A DNA stretch of 64,000 nucleotides. It comes from Capitulum mitella (lineage: Eukaryota > Arthropoda > Thecostraca > Pollicipedomorpha > Pollicipedidae). Shown one piece after another: positions 39,701-45,793 of this stretch (position 1 is its first letter; each line of letters opens with the position of its first letter). The notes beneath the pieces were generated by a model that saw only the letters and a program-made list of their open reading frames with translations, did not search any database and was not told the DNA's origin. The DNA is taken from positions 26,185,201-26,249,200 of the forward strand of contig CP099846.1 of the NCBI GenBank assembly GCA_030062745.1, given 5' to 3'. Made by a program: the position numbers and the translations under genes.

Positions 39701-42700
39701 CATCCAGAGCATCACGTCGTACCTGGCGCCGCCCATCTGCGCCATCTACCTGCTGGCCGTCTTCTGGCCGCGCACCAACGAACAGGTCCGATAGACAGCC
39801 GAGGGCCCGGCTGGTTTGTAGCTGAGACAATTTGTTAATTCTAACCACGCTCAGGGCAGCTTAAAATGACGGAATCAGCTGTACCGACTTTGGCCTGTCC
39901 GTGCAGAAATCAACCGAGAGAAAATCTGTCAGCACTGTAAGCTGTCACGGGCCATCGTCACAGCGACTGGTCATGACAAAAGCTTGGATACGTAGCGGAC
40001 GATGACTTTGTATATACAGATCAGTACTTAATGCAAAGGGAATATCTTGTCGGAAAATAGGATGTACATTTTCCATTTCCGCACTCCGCCTTTTACCGAA
40101 ACGTCTTGACTTCTCTAAAGCAGCCACGCTGTACCTTTTTTCACACAGGTATACATACTTGTTTCTTGTGCTACAATCTCTGACGACATCAGCAACGTAA
40201 ATGCTAGTTTCATCAAGGATTTTTGCAAGTTATTTGGACCGGGTCCGGCTTGGAACAAAAGACGTGCCGTGTCCAGTTACTTGGCTGTGTTGCAAACACA
40301 TTTTTCATGGTTTGTCTCCTACCGACATTAGGTCGGCAATGATTAGCACAGTTTCACGATGACGGACCACAGCTGACTGCACCGGGCCTCTGTTCCGGAT
40401 CACTGGCTGACCGGCCTGTGCCGCCGTCAGGGCGCCTTCTGGGGCATGATGCTGGGTATGGTGCTTGGCATGGTGCGATTTGGCATCGAGTTCTCCTACA
40501 CGGTGCCGCCGTGTGGGTCAGGTGAGGGCGAACAGCACACGCGACCGTGCGTCCCGCGGGCAGGGGTGGAGTCGCGACCAAATTATCGGTGCTGCCAGGA
40601 GAAATTTTAGCGACGTTCTTTCACTGCATTTCGACAGGCCTCATGATGAATTCGATAATTATTAACATTGCATTCGCTGCGCCAAAAGTGCAGGTGGTTA
40701 CACCCCTGCCCACATGATATCGTGAGGAGCAAGATATTTCCTTCCTAGCAACGCCCATGAGGGGGATGCTGACGATCGTGGGCGCGTGCCCGTCGCCCCG
40801 TCTGGCGGCTCTCTGGCGGGCCCGTCTGGATCGAGCAGACGCCGTGCCGCGGTCTTACTGCGCCGCCACGGCCGGCGCTTGTCTGCCGCCTGATGACACC
40901 CGTGTTGAGCTGCGCTAAATCCGGCACGTGCGGCCGCATGGCAGGGCTGGTCGCCGGCACAGGCAGTTGGCCTTGTGCTGGGTATGCCGCCGTGTATTGG
41001 ATGCGCCGATATCGCGCTAAGCGTATGATAACGACGTGAATACATTGTTTGATAGCATGTGATTGGGTAATACGATAAGATATAACGTGATAGTGTGATA
41101 ACAACATGGTTTGATGTTAATACTATATGGTGATACGGCAGTTGCACGATATGCTGATACGTGTTGCATATGCATCCAACGTGCAAACTGTGGAGGCCAT
41201 TCCTGCGGTATGGGCCTGATATTAACTCTCAAAAATGTCTGTATCCTGGCGCTGGAAACGTTTTCCCGTTACCCGCCGTGCCCAGTACCACACAGACGGA
41301 TCGTCGAGAATGATGTTTGAAGTTATTAACGCGCGATGTCGTGCCGTTGCAGACGCTGAAGACCTCAGGCCAGAGTGGGTGAAGCGGGCGATTTTCGACA
41401 TTCATTTTCTGCACTTCGGCTGTATATTGTTCCTCGTTGTGCTGGTCGCTGTCGTCGTAATCTCCTTGTGCACAGAACCCATCCCCGAAGAGTGTGTAAG
41501 TGCGATATGGCGTTCCTGCAATAACAGAACAGTTCGTTGACGCTGTAGGATGTTGACACGTGTGAAATAGTGCATCGGTTAGCGTTTACTTTTTTTGCAT
41601 CGCGAATCGTTCATGTGAGCTCCATAGTCCGTCCATCCAAGAAACGTCGAATCCGTTTATTGCTACGGCCAAACCCAATATGCAGCTTAGACCAAATCAT
41701 GAGCAAATTAATGATTCATGCATCGAAAAGATCCACTGAGACCTTTCCCACAGCGCCCCTCGATTCTCCCTGAATGTCCTTTCGCTGCCGCCCGCTACGA
41801 CCAAAGATCGCGCTGGGACAGCGCAGAGGAAGCGTCCCCAGACCCCCGACACGGCGCCGCGGCCCGACCGGTGACCGTGCCGCCGTGACCGTGACCGTGA
41901 CCGGCGGCCCGTGACCACGCTGCCGTGCCGGCAGCTGCGGCGGCTGACGTTCTGGTCGCGACACAGCGCCGAGCCGCGCGCGCCGCTCCCGTCTGACGTC
42001 AGCGGCGAGGAGAAGTCGCCGGTGGCGCCCCCCGGTATGTGGCTGGTGTCCGGGACGCCGGCTCTCAGCGCGCCGTCGTCGCTGTGTCGCAGCCGCTCCC
42101 GCGGCGTCTGGTGTGAGGTTTAGGTGGAGGGTTCGTGGACCGCGGTTGTCATGGACCTGGGATTAGGAACACTGTCTCCTCATTGTGACATCGGCCCAGC
42201 TTGTCTTGAATTTGAGTAGGAACGGTGGTCTCTGATTAGGTCTCGCACACAGACTTGATACGAACACAGGGAACGGAAACTGGCAATCTTTACGTTTCAT
42301 GAGATTTTCGTCAGCCACTATCCGATAATTACTGTTACCGTTGCGTAGCAGAAACACGAGATTATTATGCTTTATCACCCTGTAACATCGAAAGGATCTG
42401 GATTTCTGTCAATCTGAACCGCTGCCTTGAACGCAACCGGCGTTTACAATGGTTTGGGTCGTTTGCTGTAGAGCCGGCGACGCGGACCACGCCATCCGTT
42501 GGCCGGAAAATCTTCAACCTGGTCTGCGGCGTGGAGGAGACGACGGGGGCCGCCAGCGAGGCCACCGACCCCCGCAGCCTGATGACGGACGTGGAGAGGG
42601 CCAAGTCGGACGCCGACTCCCTCTACGAGGAGCCCAAACAGCGCGTGTGAGTCCCTCTTTCCAGAGTCCGAGGTCTGCAGAGCCCGGGCACTGGCAAAGA

Positions 42701-43068
42701 TTCCTGTGGTAGACCACCACCACCACCAATTACATAGTGGTGGACAGTTTTGTGACGGTGCCCGAGCGGCCAAGGAATGGCGGCGTTGCAGGCCGTACCG
42801 TCGTTCGGTCGGCCTGCGTTCAGCGCTTGGCCGAGTTGATGGGAACGTGATTAAGACAGTCCACGCTGCGCGCCACGTCGGGTTTCTGCGTTTACAGTAT
42901 CGGCTGGCGCGCCGAAGCGTCGCGCTTGGTTCGTTGGCGACCTCACGGAGCGACGTTGCCAGTGTGCGTGACCAGCCCATGAACGTCGGATCCGTTTCCA
43001 GGGTGGTGAACGTGCTGGCGGTGCTGACCATGGCCGTTTCGGTGGGGATGTACAGCTACTATCGGTAG
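3259..43068 (+). CDS. SLC5-family sodium/sugar cotransporter (SGLT-like), 15 exons, complete
   Basis: This protein is expected to couple inward Na+ movement to uptake of glucose or a related solute at the plasma membrane. Joined exons (plus strand): 3259-3369, 26414-26485, 26937-27041, 27401-27565, 35022-35220, 35981-36116, 36912-37002, 37811-38054, 38970-39120, 39617-39785, 40431-40521, 41353-41495, 41935-42034, 42472-42646, 43002-43068. They total 2019 nt, giving 672 residues plus TAG, with matching phases at every junction. Human SGLT1 has 664 residues. The order matches the 14-helix SGLT fold from an N-terminal helix to a C-terminal helix. Sugar-site positions of SGLT1 are kept: N70, H75, E94, Y288, W289, K319 and Q455 (human N78, H83, E102, Y290, W291, K321, Q457). 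Four extracellular cysteines (C343, C349, C353, C359) are also kept. The position of human S389 is alanine (A387), but its Na+ contact is through the backbone. The family call is firm; the exact substrate and orthology within SLC5A1/2/4/9/10/11 are inference. Confidence 0.93.
3370..8136. other. Intron 1, first part: no gene seen, half-site-rich repeat debris
   Basis: The stretch is AT-rich with many TGACCT/AGGTCA words, for example around 5385-5400, 6335, 7130 and 7295. The end at 7617-7637 (CCGGCGAGGG before TTAA) looks like a terminus of another TTAA-type element, but I could not find its partner end. G- and C-runs at 3897-3910 and 5687-5712 mark further repeat pieces. Confidence 0.4.
8137..10133. 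mobile_element. hAT-like non-autonomous DNA element, 2.0 kb
   Basis: Termini are TAGGGATGCACCGGAT and the complement of TAAGGATGCACCGATATC. The element is flanked by a perfect 8-bp duplication CATGTCAC at 8129-8136 and 10134-10141. Eight-bp duplications and this terminal form are typical of hAT elements. Both subterminal regions are packed with CCGGATA words (8146-8240 and 10020-10120). No transposase frame is visible. A smaller hAT MITE is nested at 8603-8768, and a CGGGCGAGGGTTAA end lies at 9715-9728. Confidence 0.85.
8603..8768 (+). mobile_element. hAT-like MITE, GGCGCAGCCAGG family, copy 1
   Basis: It starts CAGGGGCGCAGCCAGG and ends GACTGCGCCAATG, flanked by CCCTTAAA (8595-8602) and CCCTTAAT (8769-8776), a 7 of 8 duplication. 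The core holds an ATCATACGAAAACCGC-like stretch and GGGAAGACGATGTGTAATGG, shared with the copy at 57587-57760 and, inverted, with 34262-34416 and 36705-36863. It is nested in the 2.0-kb hAT element, so it is the younger insertion. Confidence 0.8.
10134..11621. other. Intron 1 between hAT element and nested gene: no gene seen
   Basis: A polypyrimidine tract (CTCTCCCT-type) fills 10748-10870 and gives spurious open frames on both strands. Nothing else here is recognisable. Confidence 0.4.
11622..12340 (-). CDS. Gene nested in SLC5 intron 1: small secreted or single-pass membrane protein, frame apparently broken
   Basis: I do not recognise the family. The minus-strand frame from ATG at 12340 encodes a signal peptide (Met-Glu-Val-Arg, then an Ala/Leu/Trp-rich core), a segment with [13 protein letters not shown], two similar motifs [10 protein letters not shown] and [10 protein letters not shown] set in Thr/Ser/Pro/Ala-rich linker, and stops at 11696 after 214 residues. 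Just before that stop another minus frame opens into a strong hydrophobic stretch ([20 protein letters not shown] and on through AAWVAI) followed by Arg-Arg-Arg and a stop at 11622. That looks like a membrane anchor with a stop-transfer signal. The two frames probably belong to one type I membrane protein, separated by a sequence error, a real frameshift or a small intron I cannot place. GC content is very high. The CPxGF...GRRC segment resembles short cysteine motifs of arthropod secreted proteins, but that is only a resemblance. Confidence 0.5.
12500..13720. other. Intron 1, 5' side of nested gene: possible promoter, otherwise empty
   Basis: Positions 12500-12780 are GC- and CpG-rich and lie just upstream of the nested minus-strand gene, so they may contain its promoter. 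I see no TATA box. Positions 12800-13720 show no recognisable gene or repeat. Confidence 0.35.
13725..14056 (-). mobile_element. TTAA-flanked MITE, family 1, inverted copy split by a hAT element (first piece)
   Basis: TTAA at 13721-13724 is followed by CTCTATTCCCG, a variant of the family terminus CCCTATTCCCGG. The next 300 bp, including GAGGCACCTCAGGCCATTTTT, are the reverse complement of the right part of the copies at 17885-19033 and 31274-32480. The copy stops exactly at the hAT insertion and resumes at 17753. Confidence 0.7.
14787..15060 (+). pseudogene. hAT transposase first exon with BED zinc finger, frameshifted
   Basis: The ATG at 14787 opens a frame with an acidic stretch ([14 protein letters not shown]) that stops at about 14921. 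The next frame continues as [13 protein letters not shown], then [10 protein letters not shown], and ends [16 protein letters not shown], the C-terminal half of a BED finger. The exon ends in a good donor (CCAG then GTGAGA at 15061). The change of frame near 14915 and loss of the catalytic exons mean it cannot encode an active transposase. Confidence 0.65.
15175..15745. mobile_element. Nested inverted-repeat element inside the 3.7-kb hAT element
   Basis: Arms at about 15190-15219 (GGCAGATATGCGGTAATCTA, then CCTTTCGGCC) and 15702-15731 are inverted copies with a few mismatches. G- and C-runs lie just outside both arms. I see no clear target duplication, so the borders are approximate. Confidence 0.4.
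16536..16575. other. Two TTAA element ends close together
   Basis: CAGGAAATAGGGTTAA at about 16536-16551 resembles the right end of family 1. Just after it, TTAACCCGTCTCCGGCCGGGG starts at about 16563 and looks like a left end of another TTAA family. Their partner ends were not found. Confidence 0.4.
17753..17880 (-). mobile_element. TTAA-flanked MITE, family 1, inverted copy (second piece)
   Basis: GAGGTTACTTCACAAGGCCA, followed by GGTCATTGCC, is the reverse complement of the half-site-rich block of family 1 (compare 32127-32158). It continues the piece that stops at 14056, on the other side of the hAT insertion. Confidence 0.6.
17885..19033 (+). mobile_element. TTAA-flanked MITE, family 1, nearly full length
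   Basis: It is colinear with 31274-32480 throughout, from ATTCCCGGCAGGG through CTCCGTTGTTTATGGACCGA and the TGACCT blocks to GCCAGGAATAGGG, then TTAA at 19034-19037. The leftmost 30 or so bases with the left terminal repeat are diverged or lost. No protein is encoded. Confidence 0.8.
19540..20130 (+). repeat. Three-unit tandem repeat with clustered TGACCT half-sites
   Basis: Three units carry GCATATTTCATACAAATCGAC or variants (at about 19627, 19855 and 20008), then GCAAAGCAAATCT, a GGTCAGGTCAC-like or AAGTCAC word, and two or more GACCTTGA/TGACCTT words. The first unit is longer because of an AT-rich insertion. Each unit ends near a CATACGTG or CACGTG word. Confidence 0.6.
20131..21341. other. 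Intron 1: microsatellite and unassigned sequence
   Basis: An (AT)n run covers 20794-20848. The rest shows no gene. Positions 21000-21180 have some likeness to family 1 inner sequence (a GCGAATCGCCC and TTGCGATCAAATCGG patch), so it may be an old diverged copy. Confidence 0.4.
20794..20848. repeat. (AT)n microsatellite
   Basis: About 27 uninterrupted AT dinucleotides. Confidence 0.95.
21342..22279 (+). mobile_element. TTAA-type MITE, family 2, copy A
   Basis: The left end is ATAA followed by CCCGCACCCGACC; the right end is CGGGGCAGG then TTAA (22280-22283). The sequence matches the inverted copy B at 24796-25997, for example ACTCACGAACGGTTGGTCGC, the GTGCTTATT-type stretch, AACGTTGAGTTAAAG and AATCCGAGTCATT. 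It carries TGACCT at 22087 and 22092 and AGGTCA at 22113. It is about 260 bp shorter than copy B. Confidence 0.7.
22284..24795. other. Intron 1 between family 2 copies: CpG-rich patch, no gene established
   Basis: Positions 23280-23660 are strongly GC- and CpG-rich, with a (CCG)n run at about 23404-23430 and long overlapping open frames on both strands that lack recognisable domains. It could be an unannotated promoter or first exon. Positions 22500-22760 are also CpG-rich. Nothing else is recognised. Confidence 0.35.
24796..25997 (-). mobile_element. TTAA-type MITE, family 2, copy B (inverted)
   Basis: The left edge is TTAG then CCCGCCCCCGACTGGG; the right edge is GCGTGGG then TTAA (25998-26001). 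The length is about 1202 bp. It is the inverted counterpart of copy A. Half-sites include AGGTCA at 24932, TGACCT at 24949, AGGTCA at 24955 and 24960, TGACCT at 25249 and AGGTCA at 25261. No protein is encoded. Confidence 0.72.
26414..26485 (+). CDS. SLC5 exon 2 (residues 38-61)
   Basis: This 72-nt exon follows TATCTTTCAG and ends before GTAAAT, phase 0 on both sides. It encodes [13 protein letters not shown], the conserved GxFLAGRSM segment just before helix 2 of SGLT proteins. It is easy to miss because it is short and 23 kb from exon 1. Confidence 0.9.
26937..27041 (+). CDS. SLC5 exon 3 (residues 62-96)
   Basis: It encodes helix 2 (first core helix), starting [21 protein letters not shown]70 and H75 match sugar and gate residues N78 and H83 of human SGLT1; A68 and I71 match Na+ site positions A76 and I79; E94 matches E102. 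Splice sites are CAG before and GTGAGA after. Confidence 0.95.
27401..27565 (+). CDS. SLC5 exon 4 (residues 97-151)
   Basis: It encodes helix 3 ([17 protein letters not shown]), the [20 protein letters not shown] loop and the start of helix 4 (LLYIFTKVS). The donor is GTAAGT, phase 0. Confidence 0.95.
27646..27718. repeat. (CT)n microsatellite in SLC5 intron 4
   Basis: About 30 CT repeats, then a less regular CTCTCCCTCTT tail, some 80 bp after the exon 4 donor. Confidence 0.95.
27959..30624. mobile_element. hAT-like element, 2.7 kb, built of degenerate GGGCCCCTGAGAC units
   Basis: The left end TAGTGACATAGCCAGGGGG pairs with the right end GTCCTGGCTACGCCCCG. Flanks are ACTTCGAA (27951-27958) and ACTCTGAA (30625-30632), 6 of 8 alike. 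The body at about 28200-30060 is a long array of degenerate units of about 25-35 bp with GGGCCCCTGAGAC and CTGCCAGAAG words. The tail from 30361 (ACATGGCAATAAAAGATGCG onward) is shared with 45546-45785 and, inverted, with 55179-55420. A block at 29600-30060 is colinear with 44900-45350. No protein is encoded. Confidence 0.65.
30633..31269. other. SLC5 intron 4: unassigned
   Basis: Small plus-strand frames exist (for example 30642-31043, with [21 protein letters not shown], which has a C2H2-like Cys-Cys-His pattern). The frame is isolated, has no neighbouring finger and is flanked by repeats, so I treat it as a possible relic and not a gene. Confidence 0.3.
31274..32480 (+). mobile_element. 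TTAA-flanked MITE, family 1, complete copy
   Basis: TTAA (31270-31273) CCCTATTCCCGG ... CCGGGAATAGGG TTAA (32481-32484) gives a 12-bp terminal inverted repeat, a TTAA target duplication and 1207 bp between. TTAA duplication with CCC-starting ends is the hallmark of piggyBac-like elements; no transposase is encoded. Four TGACCT half-sites lie within 30 bp at 32127-32156, with more at 31823-31852. Confidence 0.9.
32485..34261. other. SLC5 intron 4: SINE and AT-rich sequence
   Basis: Apart from the SINE at 32711-33000, I see only AT-rich unassigned DNA with short random frames. Confidence 0.4.
32711..33000 (+). repeat. tRNA-derived SINE
   Basis: The head has a tRNA-like A box (TGGCCTGATGGATAAG, 32721-32736) and B box (GGTTCTAGTCC, 32773-32783), with CCGTT and AACGG able to pair as an acceptor stem. 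A non-tRNA body follows. There is no clear anticodon arm, so a working tRNA gene is unlikely. The 3' border is a guess. Confidence 0.55.
34262..34416 (-). mobile_element. hAT-like MITE, GGCGCAGCCAGG family, inverted copy, diverged
   Basis: It contains CCATTGCATATCGTCTTCCC and GGCGGTTTTCGTATG, the reverse complement of the core shared with 8603-8768 and 57587-57760. It ends near AAATCCTGGCTG. I see no good target duplication, so the borders are approximate. Confidence 0.6.
35022..35220 (+). CDS. SLC5 exon 5 (residues 152-218)
   Basis: It encodes [14 protein letters not shown], helix 5 ([19 protein letters not shown]) and helix 6. [17 protein letters not shown] is the SLC5 family signature. 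It follows CCCTCAG and ends in phase 1 before GTGAGC. Confidence 0.95.
35221..35980. other. SLC5 intron 5, GGATC-rich
   Basis: Between about 35350 and 35610 the words GGATC and GGGATC recur about every 15-25 bp, a loose low-complexity repeat. No gene is seen. Confidence 0.45.
35981..36116 (+). CDS. SLC5 exon 6 (residues 218-263)
   Basis: It encodes the extracellular loop after helix 6 ([12 protein letters not shown]). N240-V-T and N248-R-S are possible N-glycosylation sites in the region where SGLT1 is glycosylated. It ends in phase 2 before GTAGCC. Confidence 0.9.
36705..36863 (-). mobile_element. hAT-like MITE, GGCGCAGCCAGG family, in SLC5 intron 6
   Basis: It is flanked by CTGAAGGT (36697-36704) and CTGAAGGC (36864-36871), 7 of 8 alike, and ends GGCTGCGCCCCTG. 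The core CATCGTCTTCCCGGCAGGCG is the inverted family core. It sits only 48 bp before the exon 7 acceptor. Confidence 0.75.
36912..37002 (+). CDS. SLC5 exon 7 (residues 263-293)
   Basis: It encodes [24 protein letters not shown] (shown from residue 270; helix 7). Y288 and W289 match sugar-site Y290 and W291 of SGLT1. The acceptor is CTGTCGCAG and the donor GTTAGT; phase 2 in, phase 0 out. Confidence 0.95.
37003..37810. other. SLC5 intron 7, nothing recognised
   Basis: No repeat family or gene is recognised. Short frames are random. Confidence 0.4.
37811..38054 (+). CDS. SLC5 exon 8 (residues 294-375)
   Basis: It encodes [18 protein letters not shown], helix 8 with K319 (SGLT1 K321), [16 protein letters not shown], and four cysteines at 343, 349, 353 and 359 that align with C345, C351, C355 and C361 of SGLT1. 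It ends in phase 1 before GTGCGC. Confidence 0.95.
38055..38969. other. SLC5 intron 8, nothing recognised
   Basis: AT-rich toward its 3' half, with several ATGTGATAT-like words at 38690-38830. No gene or known repeat is seen. Confidence 0.4.
38970..39120 (+). CDS. SLC5 exon 9 (residues 375-425)
   Basis: It encodes helix 9 ([20 protein letters not shown]), the Na2-site helix. S390 and S391 match S392 and S393 of SGLT1; A387 replaces S389. It then gives TIDVYTRVR. It ends in phase 2 before GTGAGC. Confidence 0.95.
39121..39616. other. SLC5 intron 9, nothing recognised
   Basis: No gene or repeat is recognised. Confidence 0.4.
39617..39785 (+). CDS. SLC5 exon 10 (residues 425-481)
   Basis: It encodes helix 10 ([16 protein letters not shown]) and helix 11, with [13 protein letters not shown]455 matches sugar-site Q457 of SGLT1. 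The donor GTCCGA is weaker than its neighbours, but frame and conservation support it. Confidence 0.93.
39786..40430. other. SLC5 intron 10, nothing recognised
   Basis: No gene or repeat is recognised. Confidence 0.4.
40431..40521 (+). CDS. SLC5 exon 11 (residues 482-512)
   Basis: It encodes [20 protein letters not shown] (helix 12) and [10 protein letters not shown]. It ends in phase 1 before GTGAGG. Confidence 0.93.
40522..41352. other. SLC5 intron 11, nothing recognised
   Basis: A low-complexity patch with recurring GTGATA/GATA words lies at 41020-41165. No gene is seen. Confidence 0.4.
41353..41495 (+). CDS. SLC5 exon 12 (residues 512-559)
   Basis: It encodes [20 protein letters not shown] and further hydrophobic residues (helix 13), ending CTEPIPEEC, the conserved end of that helix in SGLT proteins. 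The donor GTAAGT is perfect, phase 0. Confidence 0.9.
41496..41934. other. SLC5 intron 12, nothing recognised
   Basis: Its last 60 bp carry a GTGACC repeat just before the acceptor. No gene is seen. Confidence 0.4.
41935..42034 (+). CDS. SLC5 exon 13 (residues 560-593)
   Basis: It encodes the start of the large intracellular loop ([15 protein letters not shown]...[10 protein letters not shown]). LxRLxxW is conserved after helix 13; the rest is variable in the family. It ends in phase 1 before GTATGT. Confidence 0.85.
42035..42471. other. SLC5 intron 13, nothing recognised
   Basis: No gene or repeat is recognised. Confidence 0.4.
42472..42646 (+). CDS. SLC5 exon 14 (residues 593-651)
   Basis: It encodes [12 protein letters not shown] (compare the conserved NWVCG of SGLT proteins) and an acidic, Ser/Lys-rich loop ending [10 protein letters not shown]. 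It ends in phase 2 before GTGAGT. Confidence 0.88.
43002..43068 (+). CDS. SLC5 exon 15 (residues 651-672 and stop)
   Basis: It encodes the last helix ([20 protein letters not shown]) and ends CGG TAG, as SGLT proteins end in a C-terminal helix. The acceptor is GTTTCCAG. Confidence 0.9.
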
Positions 43069-44852
43069 ACGCCGCCGCAACAGATGCCCGGACGGAGGCC
43101 TGCGGGCTGCTTCAGTAGTGCCATTTTGCACTTAATTCTGACATTAGTCACAGCTATTCACACTACCCAGCACACATATTCGCTTTTTTGTATTCCCAGA
43201 TTCGCTGTGGTTAGCAAGCTACAAAGTCAGACTGTGGCCGTCCAGTCGTGTCATTCTGCAGTTAATTCTGACATTAGTCGCAGCTATTCACGCTACTCAG
43301 CACACATATTCGTTTTCTGTTATATTGCCAGATTCGCTGTGGCCGGCAAGCTACAAAGTCAGGATGTGGCTTGTTTGTCCTCCGTTACCTGGCATCCACT
43401 AGGCGTTTCCCGCTGCTAATGGAGATCAGTCCATTAACACGCAGTGATAAAATTAAGAATAGTGCGGGGGTTTTACCTGCTAATGTGTAGTTGTCATTTA
43501 TGACGGGTGTACGCAAGATGTCTAAGATGTTCCTCTACCCTGATGTTATAAGTGTCAGTGCAGACAAGCTCGTTAAGGGAAACCGCGGATGAAAACCACA
43601 TGCAATGGTGACTCAAACTTGAAAAAAAATACGGTTTCTGTATGCTTCAAATGTTGCGAATACTTACAGACTAAAATCAGTCGGACCGCCTGATGACGTT
43701 CAACCCAAAGTAAGAAATGCTGTTCACGTTTCCATATGTTATACATCAAACGTTTTTCGAATAAAATGGTACCCTTCTCCGATTTTTTCCTTTTCGTAGA
43801 ACTCTCATTTGACCGTAAACTGAACTTCCATTTTTTCGACAAGTGCAACTCTAATAACCTTGAACCTCGAACTTCTGATATACAATCATGGCTCGAAAAT
43901 CGTATGACATTATAATGCGTAATAATATTACATAATAATAATAATACTGGACGTTTTGCTTTTCAGTTGGTGGAGTAAACAAAGAGGAGAAAACCTTGGA
44001 TAAAACGCTGCGTTTTGTTGTGGTGAGCCTGTGAGAAGTAAATCGTGCTCCTCTTATGTATTCGTCTTCGTCGCGTTATTGTAATATTATAGCCAAATTG
44101 TTTCTTTCCGTGGTAGCAAAACATTTTTCCGAAAATTGGTAAATCTCTTTTTCTTTAACTTCTGCATGTTTTACTCTTCTCACCTTTGCATTCTTGATGC
44201 ACACTGTATGTATTTAATCCTTGCTCATCCTGATACTGATCTTCCCGCGTCATGCAGAAACACGGCTAATTTATCTTCGTGCACCATGGCCGTTTGTACT
44301 ATTGGATTTATGTGTTCGTTTTTTGGGGTTCCGAGTCGGATTCTGAACGTTAAAAGGGTTTAGTGGATCTAGGCGTCTTCGCATACTAAAGCATATGTCT
44401 GCTCTTGTCTGTTTTAGTCACTGTGTTGTCTTCCAAAACTAATTTCCTTTAAACCTTATACATCTCCATTCGGTCTATGGCATACATATTTCGTCGTCTT
44501 GCGATATATCAGCTATTCACGTGACTCCCACATTGTAATTGATGGTTCATGGGTCCATTTCGTGTTCCTTGAAGACAGATGAAGGAAATTCTGGAGAGCT
44601 GTATTTTTGAGCGTTATACGTGTTTATCTTTAGGTAAATGTTTCTACCAAATTTCGCTTCAGATGCATGAGATGCTTGCGAATTATTGCAGTCTTATCTG
44701 TTAAAATGCTCAAAGCGATTATTTTCTGGTCTTGGTTTCGATAAATACGATTGCAAAGTAGCAAATGAGTGCATATGTCTATTTTGGGCCTTGTGATAGC
44801 AATCACATTGGCGGCTTGGATGAAAGGGCCAGTCCCAGCGAGTCATAATCAC
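43069..44852 (+). other. SLC5 3' untranslated region and intergenic DNA
   Basis: A 130-bp duplication lies at 43121-43375. AATAAA at 43760-43765 is a candidate polyadenylation signal. The rest is AT-rich with no gene seen. Confidence 0.4.
43121..43375 (+). repeat. 130-bp tandem duplication in the SLC5 3' untranslated region
   Basis: TTAATTCTGACATTAGTC at 43132 recurs at 43262. Both units continue through CAGCTATTCAC, CAGCACACATATTCG and GATTCGCTGTGG to CAAGCTACAAAGTCAG. The units differ at roughly one base in ten. Confidence 0.85.
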
Positions 44853-44860
44853 ATCCGTTG

Positions 44861-45785
44861 CAGTGGCATAGTCAAGGGGAGCCAAAGGGGTCACGTCCCC
44901 CTGGGACTGCTAGAGAGGGATCTTTGAGAATGCTAACTAGTGGTCTCTAGCAATAGGGGCCTCTGAAACTACTAAACCTTGAGACGTCCATACAGCTCCG
45001 GAAACGGTCAAAGGACCTAAAGGATTGCCGGAGGCGCCTCTGACACAGCAGAGAAAGACTTATAGAGGGCCTTTTTTGGTGTCTGAGGGTCTCCTTAGAC
45101 GGCAAAAATGTTCCAGAATCGACAGGAGAGAACTCGAGATGGCTTAAGCGTCCCTGGAAATGTCATATGGGTCCCTGAAACTGTCCCAGGTGTCCCTGAA
45201 ACTACCAAAAAAAAAACACCAAAGAGCGCCTGAGACTTCCCGAGGAACACATGAAACTGTAAAAGGAACCTAATATCACTAGGGGGTCCTGGCACGGCAG
45301 ACGGCCCAACCACCAGAAGTGCCCTTGTTACTGCAAGAGGGAACCCAACCTAAGCTGACAAAAAGGTCCTCAGAAACTATGGGGGAACGGGATCTTAGGC
45401 CAGATGCAGACACGACATTGCAAATGAAGGGGAAGGGGGACGGAGCCGCCTAATTGCTGTTGTCGTCATATTTCGGCCACTTTGTAGGACAAAACGCAGA
45501 ATCTTCTCAAATACGTTGGCGCGCTTGATTTTTTCGGCTGTTTTACATGGTAAAAAAACGCAAAATCACATCAAATATTTCCCCTGGATCCGCACTTATC
45601 AACGTTTTTTTCATATCTAAAGAGCAAAAAAAGAAAATGAGGTGGGGTTGCGCTAACCATTCGTCTTCGACCCCCGTCCCCCGCCTTTGCGAAATCCTGG
45701 ATCCGCCCCTAGCGCCACTGGTTACGAGGGCCCCTTGATCCGATTTCCCCCCCTCCCCTCTGGGAGGACCCTGACTACGCCCCTA
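44861..45785. mobile_element. hAT-like element, 0.9-kb relative of 27959-30624
   Basis: CAGTGGCATAGTCAAGG pairs with CCCTGACTACGCCCCTA. Flanks ATCCGTTG (44853-44860) and ATCTGCTG (45786-45793) agree at 6 of 8. Its body at 44900-45350 matches 29600-30060 and its tail 45546-45715 matches 30361-30530, with the long repeat array of the larger element missing. No protein is encoded. Confidence 0.65.
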
Positions 45786-45793
45786 ATCTGCTG

